A DNA stretch of 64,000 nt, from the NCBI RefSeq assembly GCF_001548475.1, contig NZ_LRUJ01000009.1, positions 62,001 to 126,000 on the forward strand, in the 5' to 3' direction. Positions 34,300 to 42,929 of this stretch are shown here, in pieces; position 1 is the stretch's first letter; every line of letters begins with the position of its first letter. The notes below the pieces were generated by a model. It did no database searches, was not told the origin of the DNA, and was given only the letters and a program-made list of their open reading frames with translations. The translations under genes were made by a program, and so were the position numbers. This stretch comes from Bordetella hinzii LMG 13501 (GTDB lineage: Bacteria; Pseudomonadota; Gammaproteobacteria; Burkholderiales; Burkholderiaceae_B).

Positions 34300-35745
34300 T
34301 CATTTCTGGAGCGAGGCCACGATCCCGGCCAGGCGGCGGATGGCCTGCTCGATGCGGCCCGGATCCGGCTCGGCGCAGGACAGGCGCAGGTAATGGTCAT
34401 AACGGCCGGAGTTGGAGAACATCGCCCCCGGCGCCACCCGTATCCCCGCGCTCAAGGCGGCCTCGAACACCGCCATGCCGGACACGCCGCCCGGCAATTC
34501 CACCCATAGCAGCATGCCGCCCGGGGGCAGGCTCAGGCGCGTGCCGGCAGGGAACTCGCGCGCGATGGCGTCGGCGACTTGCTGGCGCTGCTGCGTGAGC
34601 TGGCGGCGCAGGCGGGCCAGGTGGCGGTCGAAGGCCTTGGTGGCCATATAGGTCGCGGCGGCCAATTGCCCGGCGGCTTCGTTGGGCCGGCTCTGCGCGA
34701 ACTTGAACATATCGACGCGGGCATGCCGGCGCCCGCCCATGATCCAGCCCAGGCGCATGCCCGGCGCCAGCGTCTTGTGCAGCGACGAGCAATAGATGAC
34801 GTCGCCGGCCTGGTCCCAATGCTTGATGGCCCGCCGCGGTCCGCCATCGGCCAGCGCGCCATAGGTGTCGTCTTCGATCAGCGCGATGCCGTGCGCCACG
34901 CAAACTTCGAGCAGGCGCTGCTTGTCCTCGTCCGGCATGATGCAGCCCAGCGGGTTCTGCAGGTTCGGCACCACCACCACGGCGCGGATGCCAGGCTGGG
35001 TGCGCAAGGCCAGTTCCAGCGCATCGACCGACAGTCCGCGCTGCGGGCTGGTCGGGATCTCCAGCGCCCGCAGTCCCAGGCTTTCGAGGATCTGCAGGAG
35101 GCCGAAATAGGTCGGGGACTCCACGGCAATGGTGTCGCCGGGCTGCGACACCGCGCGCAAAGCCAGGTTGAGCGCCTCGATGCAGCCATGGGTGACCACG
35201 ATATCCTGCGCCGTGCCGCGGATGCCGCAATCCAGCGCCCGGCGCGCCAGCACGGTACGCAATTCCAGGGCGCCCTGCGGCGGCGCGCGGCTGGTGAGCA
35301 GCGCCGGGTTCATGCGCAGCACGCGGCTCATGGCCTGCCGCAAGGCATGCTGCGGATAGGCCGAGGGCTCGGCCGCGGCCAGTGCGAAATTGGTCGACAG
35401 CGCATGCTGCTCGCAACGCGCCACAAAGTTCGACACGCGGTCATGGATGCCGACATAGCGGGCCGGGTCGGCCGGGGCCCGCATATCGGGTTCCGTGGCC
35501 GGCGCCAGCCGTGGCGCGGCGGCGCGGCGCACGAAATAGCCCGAGCGGGGGCGGGCCTCGACCAGGCCGTCATCTTCCAGCCGCCGGCAGACCTGCAAGG
35601 CCGTGCTCAGGCTGACGTGGTGGGTGCGCACCATGGCGCGCACCGAAGGCATGCGCGCGGCCGGCGGCAGCGCGCCGGATTGGATGGCGTCGCGGTAATA
35701 CTGGGCAAGGCGTTGGTACAGCGGCTGGGCGTGCATGGGTTTCAT
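34300..35745 (-). CDS. MocR-type GntR regulator with aminotransferase-like domain
   Basis: 481 residues from ATG 35745 (an upstream in-frame GTG at 35799 would add 18). The N-terminal winged helix (about 5-70; YYRDAIQSGALPP, MPSVRAMVRTHHVSLSTALQ) is followed by a type-I PLP domain (about 115-480): AVESPTYFGLLQ, VVPNLQNPLGCIMP, IEDDTYGALA and SSLHKTLAPGMRLGW, whose Lys binds PLP. MocR regulators sense vitamin B6 or amino compounds; they control genes for PLP synthesis, GABA or taurine use. Here the flanking genes give no clear target. It is divergent from the DUF2917-like gene. Confidence 0.88.
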   Translation of the reverse strand: MKPMHAQPLYQRLAQYYRDAIQSGALPPAARMPSVRAMVRTHHVSLSTALQVCRRLEDDGLVEARPRSGYFVRRAAAPRLAPATEPDMRAPADPARYVGIHDRVSNFVARCEQHALSTNFALAAAEPSAYPQHALRQAMSRVLRMNPALLTSRAPPQGALELRTVLARRALDCGIRGTAQDIVVTHGCIEALNLALRAVSQPGDTIAVESPTYFGLLQILESLGLRALEIPTSPQRGLSVDALELALRTQPGIRAVVVVPNLQNPLGCIMPDEDKQRLLEVCVAHGIALIEDDTYGALADGGPRRAIKHWDQAGDVIYCSSLHKTLAPGMRLGWIMGGRRHARVDMFKFAQSRPNEAAGQLAAATYMATKAFDRHLARLRRQLTQQRQQVADAIAREFPAGTRLSLPPGGMLLWVELPGGVSGMAVFEAALSAGIRVAPGAMFSNSGRYDHYLRLSCAEPDPGRIEQAIRRLAGIVASLQK

Positions 35746-35910
35746 GATGCCGCGCGAAAGAAGGATGGGACAGGCACAGAGCAGCGGTAAAACCACCATA
35801 ACAGAAAGCCGGGCAGCGAGCTGTTATGGAACAGATAAGGTTTGCGTGTGCCTGTTGTGCGCGCGCCAGGCTGCGTAGTCTGGAGGCATCAGCGACACGG
35901 AGTCCACGAC

Positions 35911-36305
<395 letters not shown>

Positions 36306-36311
36306 ATTGAG

Positions 36312-36343
36312 AGCCCTGATTTCTTACGGAATCAGGGCTTTTG
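36312..36343 (+). terminator. Rho-independent terminator after tRNA-fMet
   Basis: A perfect 10-base stem, AGCCCTGATT (36312-36321) with AATCAGGGCT (36330-36339), is followed by TTT. It lies six bases after the CCA end. Confidence 0.88.
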
Positions 36344-36416
36344 CATTTGGATCGCCGCCATCGCCCCGCTTGCGCTACCATGCACGGACAACCAGCACAC
36401 AAGGGAGAACAACAGG

Positions 36417-36752
36417 ATGGGAACGGCGAAGTACGATCATCCCGGTTTTGTCGCGGACACCGGCGTGCAGGGCAAATTCGTCATCGGCGTCTGGTGTCCG
36501 CACGGCTATCCCGCGCATATCCATATCGGGCGCTTCAAGCCCGGTGCGGCCGCCGAGCCCAATCTGCGGCTGCGCATCCCCGACGGCGTTTTCCAATCGA
36601 TCTCCGATGACATGGAAAACCTCTGCCGCCGCGCATTGGGCCAGGCCATCGCCGACCGCCTGCTGGTGGACGCCGAAGGCGGCTACCAGGAGACGCGCTT
36701 TCGTATCGACGCGGTGCCATGGACCGGGCCTTTGCAGGCGCTGGCGGCCTGA
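36417..36752 (+). CDS. Protein of unknown function, 111 residues
   Basis: No signal peptide. The sequence reads as a small soluble protein (FVADTGVQGKFVIGVWCPHG, AHIHIGRFKPGAAAEPNLRL) with an HIHIG patch that could bind metal. I do not recognise a family. Translation from ATG 36417 follows AACAGG. The second copy of the DnaA-box-like repeat lies 21 bases after the stop. Confidence 0.65.
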   Translation: MGTAKYDHPGFVADTGVQGKFVIGVWCPHGYPAHIHIGRFKPGAAAEPNLRLRIPDGVFQSISDDMENLCRRALGQAIADRLLVDAEGGYQETRFRIDAVPWTGPLQALAA

Positions 36753-36761
36753 GCGCGGTTG

Positions 36762-36798
36762 TGCACCGCCGCGGTGGATAAGTCTTGGGACAGCTGCC
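36762..36798 (+). repeat. GTGGATAAGTCTTGGGA repeat, copy 2
   Basis: CACCGC-C-GCGGTG forms a hairpin ending in GTGGATAA (36774-36781), followed by GTCTTGGGACAGCTGCC. Over the GTGGATAA-to-CTGCC stretch it differs from copy 1 at one base. About 25 bases on, CGCATAAGGG (36822-36831) is the inverse of CCCTTATGCG after copy 1. Confidence 0.6.
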
Positions 36799-36973
36799 GC
36801 GCAATATCAAAAAGCGCTTTCCGCATAAGGGTTTGGAGGCCTTGCTCAATATTTGGGCAAGGCCTCCAGGCCCTGCGCGACAAGCACCGAAGGCTGAGGT
36901 ATTCTGGCTGCGCCTGGAGCCGTCGGCATCCAGTGTTGCGACCTGCTGTCCTTATCAAAGACTAGGAGATCCC

Positions 36974-37105
36974 ATGAAACAGAAAGCCCTCATGATCATC
37001 GTGCTGGCGCTGGCCGCGGTTTCCGCCGGCTGCAATACGGTTGCCGGTGCCGGCAAGGACATTGAGCGTGGCGGCGAAGCCATCCAGGGAGCAGCCAAAA
37101 AGTAA
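36974..37105 (+). CDS. Entericidin A/B-family small lipoprotein
   Basis: 43 residues. MKQKALMIIVLALAAVSAGC is a lipoprotein signal with the Cys at 20, followed by NTVAGAGKDIERGGEAIQGA, the standard entericidin tail. Members are small outer- or inner-membrane lipoproteins linked to stress and stationary-phase behaviour. TAGGAG lies six bases before the ATG, and a long GC hairpin follows the stop. Confidence 0.92.
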   Translation: MKQKALMIIVLALAAVSAGCNTVAGAGKDIERGGEAIQGAAKK

Positions 37106-37110
37106 GCCCG

Positions 37111-37142
37111 GCCCGCGGCAAGGCTGGGGCCTTGCCGCGGGC
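37111..37142 (+). terminator. Long GC-rich hairpin after the entericidin gene
   Basis: GCCCGCGGCAAGGC (37111-37124) pairs perfectly over 14 bases with 37129-37142, loop TGGG. Only TGTTGC follows, so the T-run is weak, but the position five bases after the stop supports a terminator. Confidence 0.7.
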
Positions 37143-37189
37143 TGTTGCATAATCGGGCCTTCGATGGTTTTGTGACAGAGGGCAGTCTC

Positions 37190-37618
37190 ATGCGCCTATG
37201 GATGGGTTTGGCGGCGGTCGCCGTCGTGTTGAGCGGTTGCGCGAGCAAGGGCTTGCTGGAGCCGGACGCCAAGGGGATCACGCAGAGCTTTGTCGTGGAC
37301 GCGGACCCGATGGCCGCCCTGCGGCGCGCCAGCGAATATGTGCGCGTCTGTCACGAGGCGCGCGCCCATCCCTATGGGGCGGTCTACGTCGGCAAGCGCT
37401 CCGTCGGCGAACGCGGCCTGCCCAACGAGATCCTGGTGCACAAGGAAACCGAGTCCGCCAAAATCCTGGAGCGCATCCATACCCAGGCCGCTGAGCGCGC
37501 CAACCAGGCCCAGGTCGAGGTCACGGTGCTGGGCGAGGGCATCTGGGACCAGGCCGAAATCGCGGCGGCCAGGCAGTCCATCACCTCCGCCACGCCGGCC
37601 TGCCGCGCGCTTCAATAA
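37190..37618 (+). CDS. Putative lipoprotein of unknown function
   Basis: 142 residues from ATG 37190. The signal MRLWMGLAAVAVVLSGC has a lipobox (Cys 17). The mature part contains two further Cys (RVCHEARAHP and TPACRAL) and a Glu/Ala-rich helix (HTQAAERANQAQVEV). No family is recognised. The next gene starts nine bases downstream, so the two may be cotranscribed. Confidence 0.7.
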   Translation: MRLWMGLAAVAVVLSGCASKGLLEPDAKGITQSFVVDADPMAALRRASEYVRVCHEARAHPYGAVYVGKRSVGERGLPNEILVHKETESAKILERIHTQAAERANQAQVEVTVLGEGIWDQAEIAAARQSITSATPACRALQ

Positions 37619-37627
37619 GGCCGGCCC

Positions 37628-38002
37628 ATGCCCGATATGGCCGTAAGCGGCGTCTTCCTGTTGCTCGCCTCGGCCCTGCGCTGGGCGGGCTGGCTCAATG
37701 GCATCGCCTCCCTGATGCTGATGGCGTTTTCCCTGGGCATGGTGGGCGGCGATGTGGCGCCGCCCGATCTGTCCTGGCCGTTGGCCTGTTTTCTTGCCGG
37801 CGTCGCCGCCGCGGCCCTGGCCTTTGTGCTCATGGCGCTGGCCCGGGCCCTGGCGCCCGGCAGGCGGCCCTGGCTCTTCTGGCCCGTCCTGCTTCTGGCG
37901 CTGGCCAGCTACGGAGGGAGCGTGGCCGGCTTCGGCGCCGGGTGCTGGCTCACCCTCGGGGATACCGGCGACACCGGCGACACCCAGTACACCCGCAGCT
38001 GA
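37628..38002 (+). CDS. Small integral membrane protein
   Basis: 124 residues with four hydrophobic segments (about 8-38, 48-70, 80-92 and 95-108). The tail has GDT repeated three times (GDTGDTGDT). No family is recognised. It lies nine bases after a lipoprotein gene and 80 bases before the carbamoyltransferase gene. Confidence 0.65.
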   Translation: MPDMAVSGVFLLLASALRWAGWLNGIASLMLMAFSLGMVGGDVAPPDLSWPLACFLAGVAAAALAFVLMALARALAPGRRPWLFWPVLLLALASYGGSVAGFGAGCWLTLGDTGDTGDTQYTRS

Positions 38003-38044
38003 GCGCGGGCAAAAAGCCGCTTTACGTGGGGACTTCTCTGGAAT

Positions 38045-38065
38045 AATATGCGCAATGCGTATATT
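38045..38065. promoter_or_regulatory. Candidate operator of the HTH-ATCase gene
   Basis: A 21-base near-palindrome: AATATGCGCA, central A, TGCGTATATT, with nine of ten positions symmetric. It ends 17 bases before the ATG. One exact half-site, AATATACGCA, recurs inside the gene at 38288-38297. Confidence 0.55.
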
Positions 38066-38082
38066 TACAGGGGGCGCCCGCC

Positions 38083-39375
38083 ATGTCCATCTCCCAGCAA
38101 GCTTTTCTGCGCGACGCCATGCGCCGCCTCAACCTGACGCGCGACGTCTTTGCCGCGCGCATCGGCGTAAAGCGCCGGGCCCTTGATACCTGGCTGCTGC
38201 CGGAGGGCTCGCAGGAGTTCCGCGCCATGCCGGAGGTGGTCGAGCGCTTCGTGAGCGAAATCGTGCAGAATCGCGACTTGCTCGAAAAATATACGCAAAG
38301 CGTACAGGGCGGCCCCTTGCGGGACCGCATCGCGCTCAACGGCAAACATCAGCTGATTTCGGTGGACCAGTTCACGCGCGAATCCGTTGAAGACCTGTTT
38401 CGCGTCGCCGACATGATGCAGCCCATTGCCCGCCGCCAGAAAGTCTCGCGCGTGCTCGAGGGGGCGGTGCTGGGCAATCTGTTCTTCGAGGCCAGCACCC
38501 GCACCCGCGTCAGCTTCGGCGCCGCCTTCTGCCGCCTGGGCGGCTCGGTCTGCGACACCACCGGCTTTACCTTTTCTTCCATGGCCAAGGGCGAATCGAT
38601 CTACGACACCAGCCGCGTGATGAGCGGCTATGTCGACGCCATGGTGATCCGCCATCCGGACAAGGGATCGGTGGCCGAATTCGCGGCGGCGACCAATATC
38701 CCGGTCGTCAACGGCGGCGACGGCCCCGGCGAACATCCCAGCCAGGCCTTGCTGGACCTCTACACCATCCTCACCGAGTTCTCGCGCCTGGGCAAGCTGC
38801 TCGATGGGGCCCACATCGCGATGGTGGGCGATCTCAAGTACGGCCGTACCGTGCATTCGCTCATCAAGCTGCTGTCGCTCTACAAAGGCTTGCGCTTCAC
38901 CCTGATCGCGCCGCCCGGCCTGGAGATGCCCGACTATGTGCTGGAGCAGGCGGCCCGCAACGACAATGTGATCGAACAGAAGACCTCGCTGGCCGAACTG
39001 GCCGGCGCCGATGTGATCTACGCCACCCGCGTGCAGAAAGAGCGCTTCGCCAACGAGGAATCGAGCGAGGGCTATACGGCCGAATTCCAGGTCAACCGCG
39101 CCATCGTCGACACCTACTGCGGTCCGGACACCATCGTCATGCACCCGCTGCCGCGCGACAGCCGGCCCGGCGCCAATGACCTGAGCGTGGATCTCAATGA
39201 TGATCCGCGCCTGGCCATCTTCCGCCAGACCGACAACGGCATTCCCGTGCGCATGGCGATTTTTGCGGTGCTGCTGGGCGTCGAGGGCCTGGTGCAGCAT
39301 TCGATGCGCGACGTCACCTGGCGCCATCCCTCGCATGTGGGGCCGGACGACTCGTCCTTCCACGGCCTGGATTGA
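38083..39375 (+). CDS. Aspartate carbamoyltransferase-type protein with N-terminal HTH domain
   Basis: 430 residues against about 310 for E. coli PyrB. Residues about 5-60 look like an HTH domain (FLRDAMRRLNLTRDVFAARI, then KRRALDTWLLP). From about 85 the carbamoyltransferase begins: EASTRTR (carbamoyl-phosphate loop), GPGEHPSQALLDLYTI, GDLKYGRTVHSL and MHPLPRDSRPGANDL, so both substrate domains look intact. The expected reaction is carbamoyl phosphate plus aspartate to carbamoyl-aspartate in pyrimidine synthesis. This divergent type may be a second ATCase besides a classical pyrB. The fused HTH and a palindrome just upstream suggest self-regulation by the enzyme; this is inference. Confidence 0.88.
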   Translation: MSISQQAFLRDAMRRLNLTRDVFAARIGVKRRALDTWLLPEGSQEFRAMPEVVERFVSEIVQNRDLLEKYTQSVQGGPLRDRIALNGKHQLISVDQFTRESVEDLFRVADMMQPIARRQKVSRVLEGAVLGNLFFEASTRTRVSFGAAFCRLGGSVCDTTGFTFSSMAKGESIYDTSRVMSGYVDAMVIRHPDKGSVAEFAAATNIPVVNGGDGPGEHPSQALLDLYTILTEFSRLGKLLDGAHIAMVGDLKYGRTVHSLIKLLSLYKGLRFTLIAPPGLEMPDYVLEQAARNDNVIEQKTSLAELAGADVIYATRVQKERFANEESSEGYTAEFQVNRAIVDTYCGPDTIVMHPLPRDSRPGANDLSVDLNDDPRLAIFRQTDNGIPVRMAIFAVLLGVEGLVQHSMRDVTWRHPSHVGPDDSSFHGLD

Positions 39376-39384
39376 GCCCCGCAA

Positions 39385-39415
39385 AACAAGACCGCCCCGA
39401 GGGGCGGTCTTGTTT
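39385..39415. terminator. Bidirectional terminator between the carbamoyltransferase gene and rdgC
   Basis: AACAAGACCGCCCC pairs over 14 bases with GGGGCGGTCTTGTT around a GA centre. T-rich sequence follows on the plus strand and the A-rich flank serves the minus strand, fitting the convergent gene pair. Confidence 0.85.
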
Positions 39416-39442
39416 CTGCGGAAGGCGCGCTGCCGCGAGCGC

Positions 39443-40342
39443 TCAGTCGCGCTTTTCGCCGCCCAGGGCCTCGACCAGTTCGGCGAGCATTTTCGCCAGT
39501 TCGCCGGTCATGAGCGCCATGTCCGAATCGAACTTCTCGTCGTCATTGAAGGCCACGCTGTCGGGGTTTTCCTTCAGCACGTCCAGCGGCGCCACGCGCT
39601 TGATGTCCATGGACTCGGTCAGCACGAAGGACACCCGGTCGGCCCAGGTCATGGCCAGGCGCGTGCACTGCTTGCCGGACTGGATGTGGCGGCGCACGTC
39701 GTCGGCGTCGATGCTGTGCTTGACGTAGCGGATGGCCGCGCGGCTTTCGCCGGAGGCGCGCAATTCAGTGTCCTGGTCGATGGAGAAATTGGCCGGCGCC
39801 TCATCGGCGGCCAGCCAGCCGGTCATGGCCGCGGCCGGCGACTGGGCCACGTAGAGGTTTTCCAGCGGCAGGGGATCCACGGTCTTGACCAGCATGCCGA
39901 TGACCTCGTCGGCCTTGGCCGAGGCGGCGGCGTCAATGACCAGCCAGTGATTGACCGTATCGATCCACACGCGCGTATCGCGATAGATGCTGAAGGCGCG
40001 CGGCAGGAGCTCGTCGGTGACGCGCTCCTTGATTTCTTTCATCTGCTTGCGGCCGGGCTTGTAGCCTTGCTGCTCTTCGATCTCCTGGGCACGGGCGCGG
40101 GCCACCTGGTTGACGACCGTGGTCGGCAGCAGCTTCTTCTCGGCCCGCAGCGACAGCAGGATCTGGCCGTTGACGCTGTGCGCCAGGCTGGCATTCTCGC
40201 GCGGCGAGATCCAACCCAGGCTTTGCATTTCGAGGTTGTTGCCGCTTTGATAGGCGTGCCGCGCAAGGCTTTCTTCAAGCTGCTCGCCGGTCAACGTCCA
40301 GGGGGCGGACAGTCGGTAGATCTTGAGATTCTTGAACCACAT
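39443..40342 (-). CDS. rdgC: Recombination-associated protein RdgC
   Basis: 299 residues, the family length. The start [51 protein letters not shown] and [20 protein letters not shown] are strongly conserved RdgC blocks. RdgC binds DNA as a ring and limits RecA action. The ATG at 40342 begins the family N-terminus; an in-frame extension to 40420 is not conserved. The gene is convergent with the ATCase gene. Confidence 0.95.
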   Translation of the reverse strand: MWFKNLKIYRLSAPWTLTGEQLEESLARHAYQSGNNLEMQSLGWISPRENASLAHSVNGQILLSLRAEKKLLPTTVVNQVARARAQEIEEQQGYKPGRKQMKEIKERVTDELLPRAFSIYRDTRVWIDTVNHWLVIDAAASAKADEVIGMLVKTVDPLPLENLYVAQSPAAAMTGWLAADEAPANFSIDQDTELRASGESRAAIRYVKHSIDADDVRRHIQSGKQCTRLAMTWADRVSFVLTESMDIKRVAPLDVLKENPDSVAFNDDEKFDSDMALMTGELAKMLAELVEALGGEKRD

Positions 40343-40493
40343 GGCGTCGGGCAAAAGCGTAGATTCTATACGAGCAGCAAGCTCCATGGCGCTTGCCGGC
40401 CGGATTGTTTGACATGACACGCTCTGTCACTGACAGGCCGCGGGGCATGGGGTAAGGTCCCGTCCATCGTCAACAGCAGAAAGGGGATAGGCG

Positions 40494-40712
40494 ATGAAAC
40501 CTGCCACCATCGTGGGTGTGATCCTGATAGTCCTGGGCGCGGCCGGCCTGATCTACAAAGGCTTCAACTACAAATCGGAGGAAACCGTGCTGCAGGTCGG
40601 CTCGGTCAAGGCCACCGCCGAGACCGAGAAGTCGGTCGCCATCCCGACCTGGGCCGGCGTGGCGGCCATCGTCGTCGGCGTGCTGGCGGTCGGTGTCGGC
40701 ATGCGCCGCTGA
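40494..40712 (+). CDS. Small DUF3185-like membrane protein
   Basis: 72 residues with two membrane segments (about 4-22 and 52-69). MKPATIVGVILIVLGAAGLI and SVAIPTWAGVAAIVVGVLAV fit the DUF3185 family of unknown function. GGGGATAGGCG before the ATG is an adequate ribosome site. A terminator follows. Confidence 0.82.
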   Translation: MKPATIVGVILIVLGAAGLIYKGFNYKSEETVLQVGSVKATAETEKSVAIPTWAGVAAIVVGVLAVGVGMRR

Positions 40713-40737
40713 ACCCGCGGGGCGCTGTCGCCAAAGG

Positions 40738-40766
40738 AGGCCGGCTCAGCCGGCCTTCTGTTTTTT
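40738..40766 (+). terminator. Terminator after the DUF3185-like gene
   Basis: AGGCCGGC (40738-40745) and GCCGGCCT (40749-40756) enclose TCA and are followed by TCTGTTTTTT. Confidence 0.9.
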
Positions 40767-40775
40767 CCGGCGCGG

Positions 40776-40805
40776 AAAAAAAGGCGGCCCGGCAAGCGCC
40801 GGGCC
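40776..40805 (-). terminator. Minus-strand terminator of a probable small RNA
   Basis: Read on the minus strand, GGCCCGGC-GCTT-GCCGGGCC plus GCC is followed by seven T. No minus-strand gene ends here, because the symporter transcript should already stop at about 40995. Confidence 0.75.
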
Positions 40806-40985
40806 GATACGGGGCACACGATACCGCGTCAAAAAAGGCTCGCGGGGAACGCGGCATCGGTGTCAGAGCACTACCCTGCAACCCACGTCCAGGGGATCGT
40901 TTGTCCGTGGGTACAGCGCAAGGCCGTAATCTGAGCGACCAGTCTACTGTTGTGGTCTGACAACATCCTGAAAACCCGGGATCCC
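40776..40985 (-). ncRNA. Candidate minus-strand small RNA, 5' end uncertain
   Basis: The 357-base gap 40713-41069 has no convincing gene but two minus-strand terminators in series (about 40995-41023 and 40776-40805). The inner interval would give an RNA up to about 190-210 bases. It contains a stem ACCCACG/CGTGGGT at about 40881-40917. Size alone would fit 6S RNA, but I could not match the 6S consensus, so no identity is given. The promoter is not clear. Confidence 0.4.
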
Positions 40986-40994
40986 GGGGCCGAA

Positions 40995-41023
40995 AAAAAA
41001 AAGCTCCACGAGGGAGCTTTTGA
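40995..41023 (-). terminator. Terminator of the symporter gene
   Basis: On the minus strand AAAAGCTCC-CTCGT-GGAGCTTTT runs into about ten T. It lies about 47 bases after the symporter stop. Confidence 0.88.
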
Positions 41024-41069
41024 AGGGCCGGACTGGCGCAGCGGTCCAATCCGGCGGGGGAACGGTGCG

Positions 41070-42746
41070 TCAGGCGTTGATGTCGTTGTCCTTGGTTTCG
41101 CGCACGAACAGCGTGCCGATCACCAGGGTCATGACCGCGATGATGATGGGGTACCACAGGCCGTCGTAGATATTGCCGGTGGCGGCGACCACGGCAAAGG
41201 CGACGGGGGGCAGGAAGCCGCCGAACCAGCCGTTGCCGATGTGGTACGGCAGGCTCATCGAGGTGTAGCGGATGCGGGTCGGGAACATCTCCACCAGCAT
41301 GGCGGCGATAGGACCGTACACCATGGTCACGTAGATCACCAGGATGGTCAGCAGCAGCACGACCATGACGTTGTTGGTCTGGGCCGGATCCGCCTTGGCC
41401 GGGTAGCCGTGGGCGCGGATGGCGGTGGTCAGGGCCTTGTCCAGTTCCGCGACCTTGGCCTTGAATTCGGCCGCCGGCAACGACTTGCCGTCGAAGGAGG
41501 CGAACTCGTCATTGCCAATCTTGACCTTGGCCACCGAGCCGGCCGGCGCCGTCTGGTTCTGGTAGTTCACCGAGTTGCGCGCCATGAAGGACTTGACCAC
41601 GTCGCAGGAGCTGGTGAACGAGGCCGTGCCGACCGGGTTGAACTGGAAGGAGCAGGTGGCCGGGTCGGCGATCACGGTGACCGGAGCCGAGGCCTGGGCC
41701 TGGGCCAGGGCCGGGTTGGCGTAGGCGGTGATGGCCTTGAAGATCGGGAAGTAGGTCAGGGCGGCGATCAGGCAGCCGGCCATGATGATGGGCTTGCGGC
41801 CGATCTTGTCGGACAGCGAACCGAAGATCACGAAGAAGGGCGTGCCGATCAGCAGCGCGATCGCGATCATGATGTTGGCGGTGTTGGCGTCGACCTTCAG
41901 CGTCTGCGTCAGGAAGAACAGGGAGTAGAACTGGCCCGTGTACCACACCACGGCCTGGCCGGCGGTCAGGCCCAGCAGCGCCAGGATCACGACCTTGAGG
42001 TTGCGCCATTGGCCGAACGATTCAGCGATCGGGGCCTTGGAGCCCTTGCCTTCTTCCTTCATGCGCTGGAAGGTCGGCGATTCGTTGAGCTGCATCCGGA
42101 TCCAGACGGAGATGCCCAGCAGCACCACGGAGATCAGGAAGGGAATGCGCCAGCCCCATTCCTTGAAAGCGTCCTCGCCCATGTAGTTGCGCACGCCCAG
42201 GATCACCAGCAGCGACAGGAACAGGCCCAGGGTGGCCGTCGTCTGGATCCAGCTGGTGTAGAAGCCGCGGCGGCCATGCGGCGCGTGTTCGGCCACGTAG
42301 GTGGCCGCGCCGCCGTACTCGCCGCCCAGGGCCAGGCCTTGCAGCAGGCGCAGGATGATCAGGATGGCGGGAGCGGCGATGCCGATGGAGGCATAGCTGG
42401 GCAGGATACCGACCAGGAAGGTCGACAGGCCCATGATGACGATGGTGACGAGGAAGGTGTATTTGCGGCCCACCAGGTCGCCCAGGCGGCCGAACACCAG
42501 GGCGCCGAAGGGGCGCACGGCGAAGCCGGCGGCAAAGGCCAGCAGGGCGAAAATAAAGCCGGCCGTCGGGTTCACGCCCGAGAAAAAGTGTTGCGCAATG
42601 ATTGCAGCGAGCGAGCCGTATAGATAGAAGTCATACCACTCGAAAACGGTACCCAGCGACGAGGCGAAAATCACCTTGCGCTCGTCCTTTGACATTGGGC
42701 GGGGCTCCGCCTGCGGGCCGCGGCCCGGTAACGTCGTTGTGCTCAT
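41070..42746 (-). CDS. MFS metabolite:proton symporter (MHS family) with large periplasmic insert
   Basis: 558 residues. The opening SSLGTVFEWYDFYLYGSLAA, RPFGALVFGRLGDLVGRKYT, LRLLQGLALGGEYGGAATYV and FPTRIRYTSMSLPYHIGNGW are diagnostic of MHS symporters (citrate, proline, alpha-ketoglutarate type). About 110 residues between about 345 and 455 (Ala/Thr-rich with two Cys) are inserted between two membrane segments and should face the periplasm. The substrate is probably an organic acid. The gene lies downstream of a TctDE-like two-component system on the same strand, 183 bases away, so it may be the regulated target. Confidence 0.9.
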   Translation of the reverse strand: MSTTTLPGRGPQAEPRPMSKDERKVIFASSLGTVFEWYDFYLYGSLAAIIAQHFFSGVNPTAGFIFALLAFAAGFAVRPFGALVFGRLGDLVGRKYTFLVTIVIMGLSTFLVGILPSYASIGIAAPAILIILRLLQGLALGGEYGGAATYVAEHAPHGRRGFYTSWIQTTATLGLFLSLLVILGVRNYMGEDAFKEWGWRIPFLISVVLLGISVWIRMQLNESPTFQRMKEEGKGSKAPIAESFGQWRNLKVVILALLGLTAGQAVVWYTGQFYSLFFLTQTLKVDANTANIMIAIALLIGTPFFVIFGSLSDKIGRKPIIMAGCLIAALTYFPIFKAITAYANPALAQAQASAPVTVIADPATCSFQFNPVGTASFTSSCDVVKSFMARNSVNYQNQTAPAGSVAKVKIGNDEFASFDGKSLPAAEFKAKVAELDKALTTAIRAHGYPAKADPAQTNNVMVVLLLTILVIYVTMVYGPIAAMLVEMFPTRIRYTSMSLPYHIGNGWFGGFLPPVAFAVVAATGNIYDGLWYPIIIAVMTLVIGTLFVRETKDNDINA

Positions 42747-42929
42747 GAAGTCTCCTCGTTATTGGCCGGTGGTCCTCCACCGTGCTCCGTACCCTCGGCC
42801 GTCGCGGCGTTGAGCTTGTCCGACAAGGTAAGGAGCAAGACTGACGAGGTTCTGACGTAACCCTTACCTGAATCTTAATTATGTAACTATTTGAAACCTC
42901 TCCTTGGGAGCTTGCGGGCATTCCCTAGG

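Noticed and set aside
37967-37993. GACACCGGC repeats as a phase-variable tract
   Set aside because: Only three short, imperfect in-frame units at a protein end; too short to suggest slippage control.
40776-40985. 6S RNA
   Set aside because: Length fits, but I could not match the conserved 6S core or closing stem; left as an unnamed candidate RNA.
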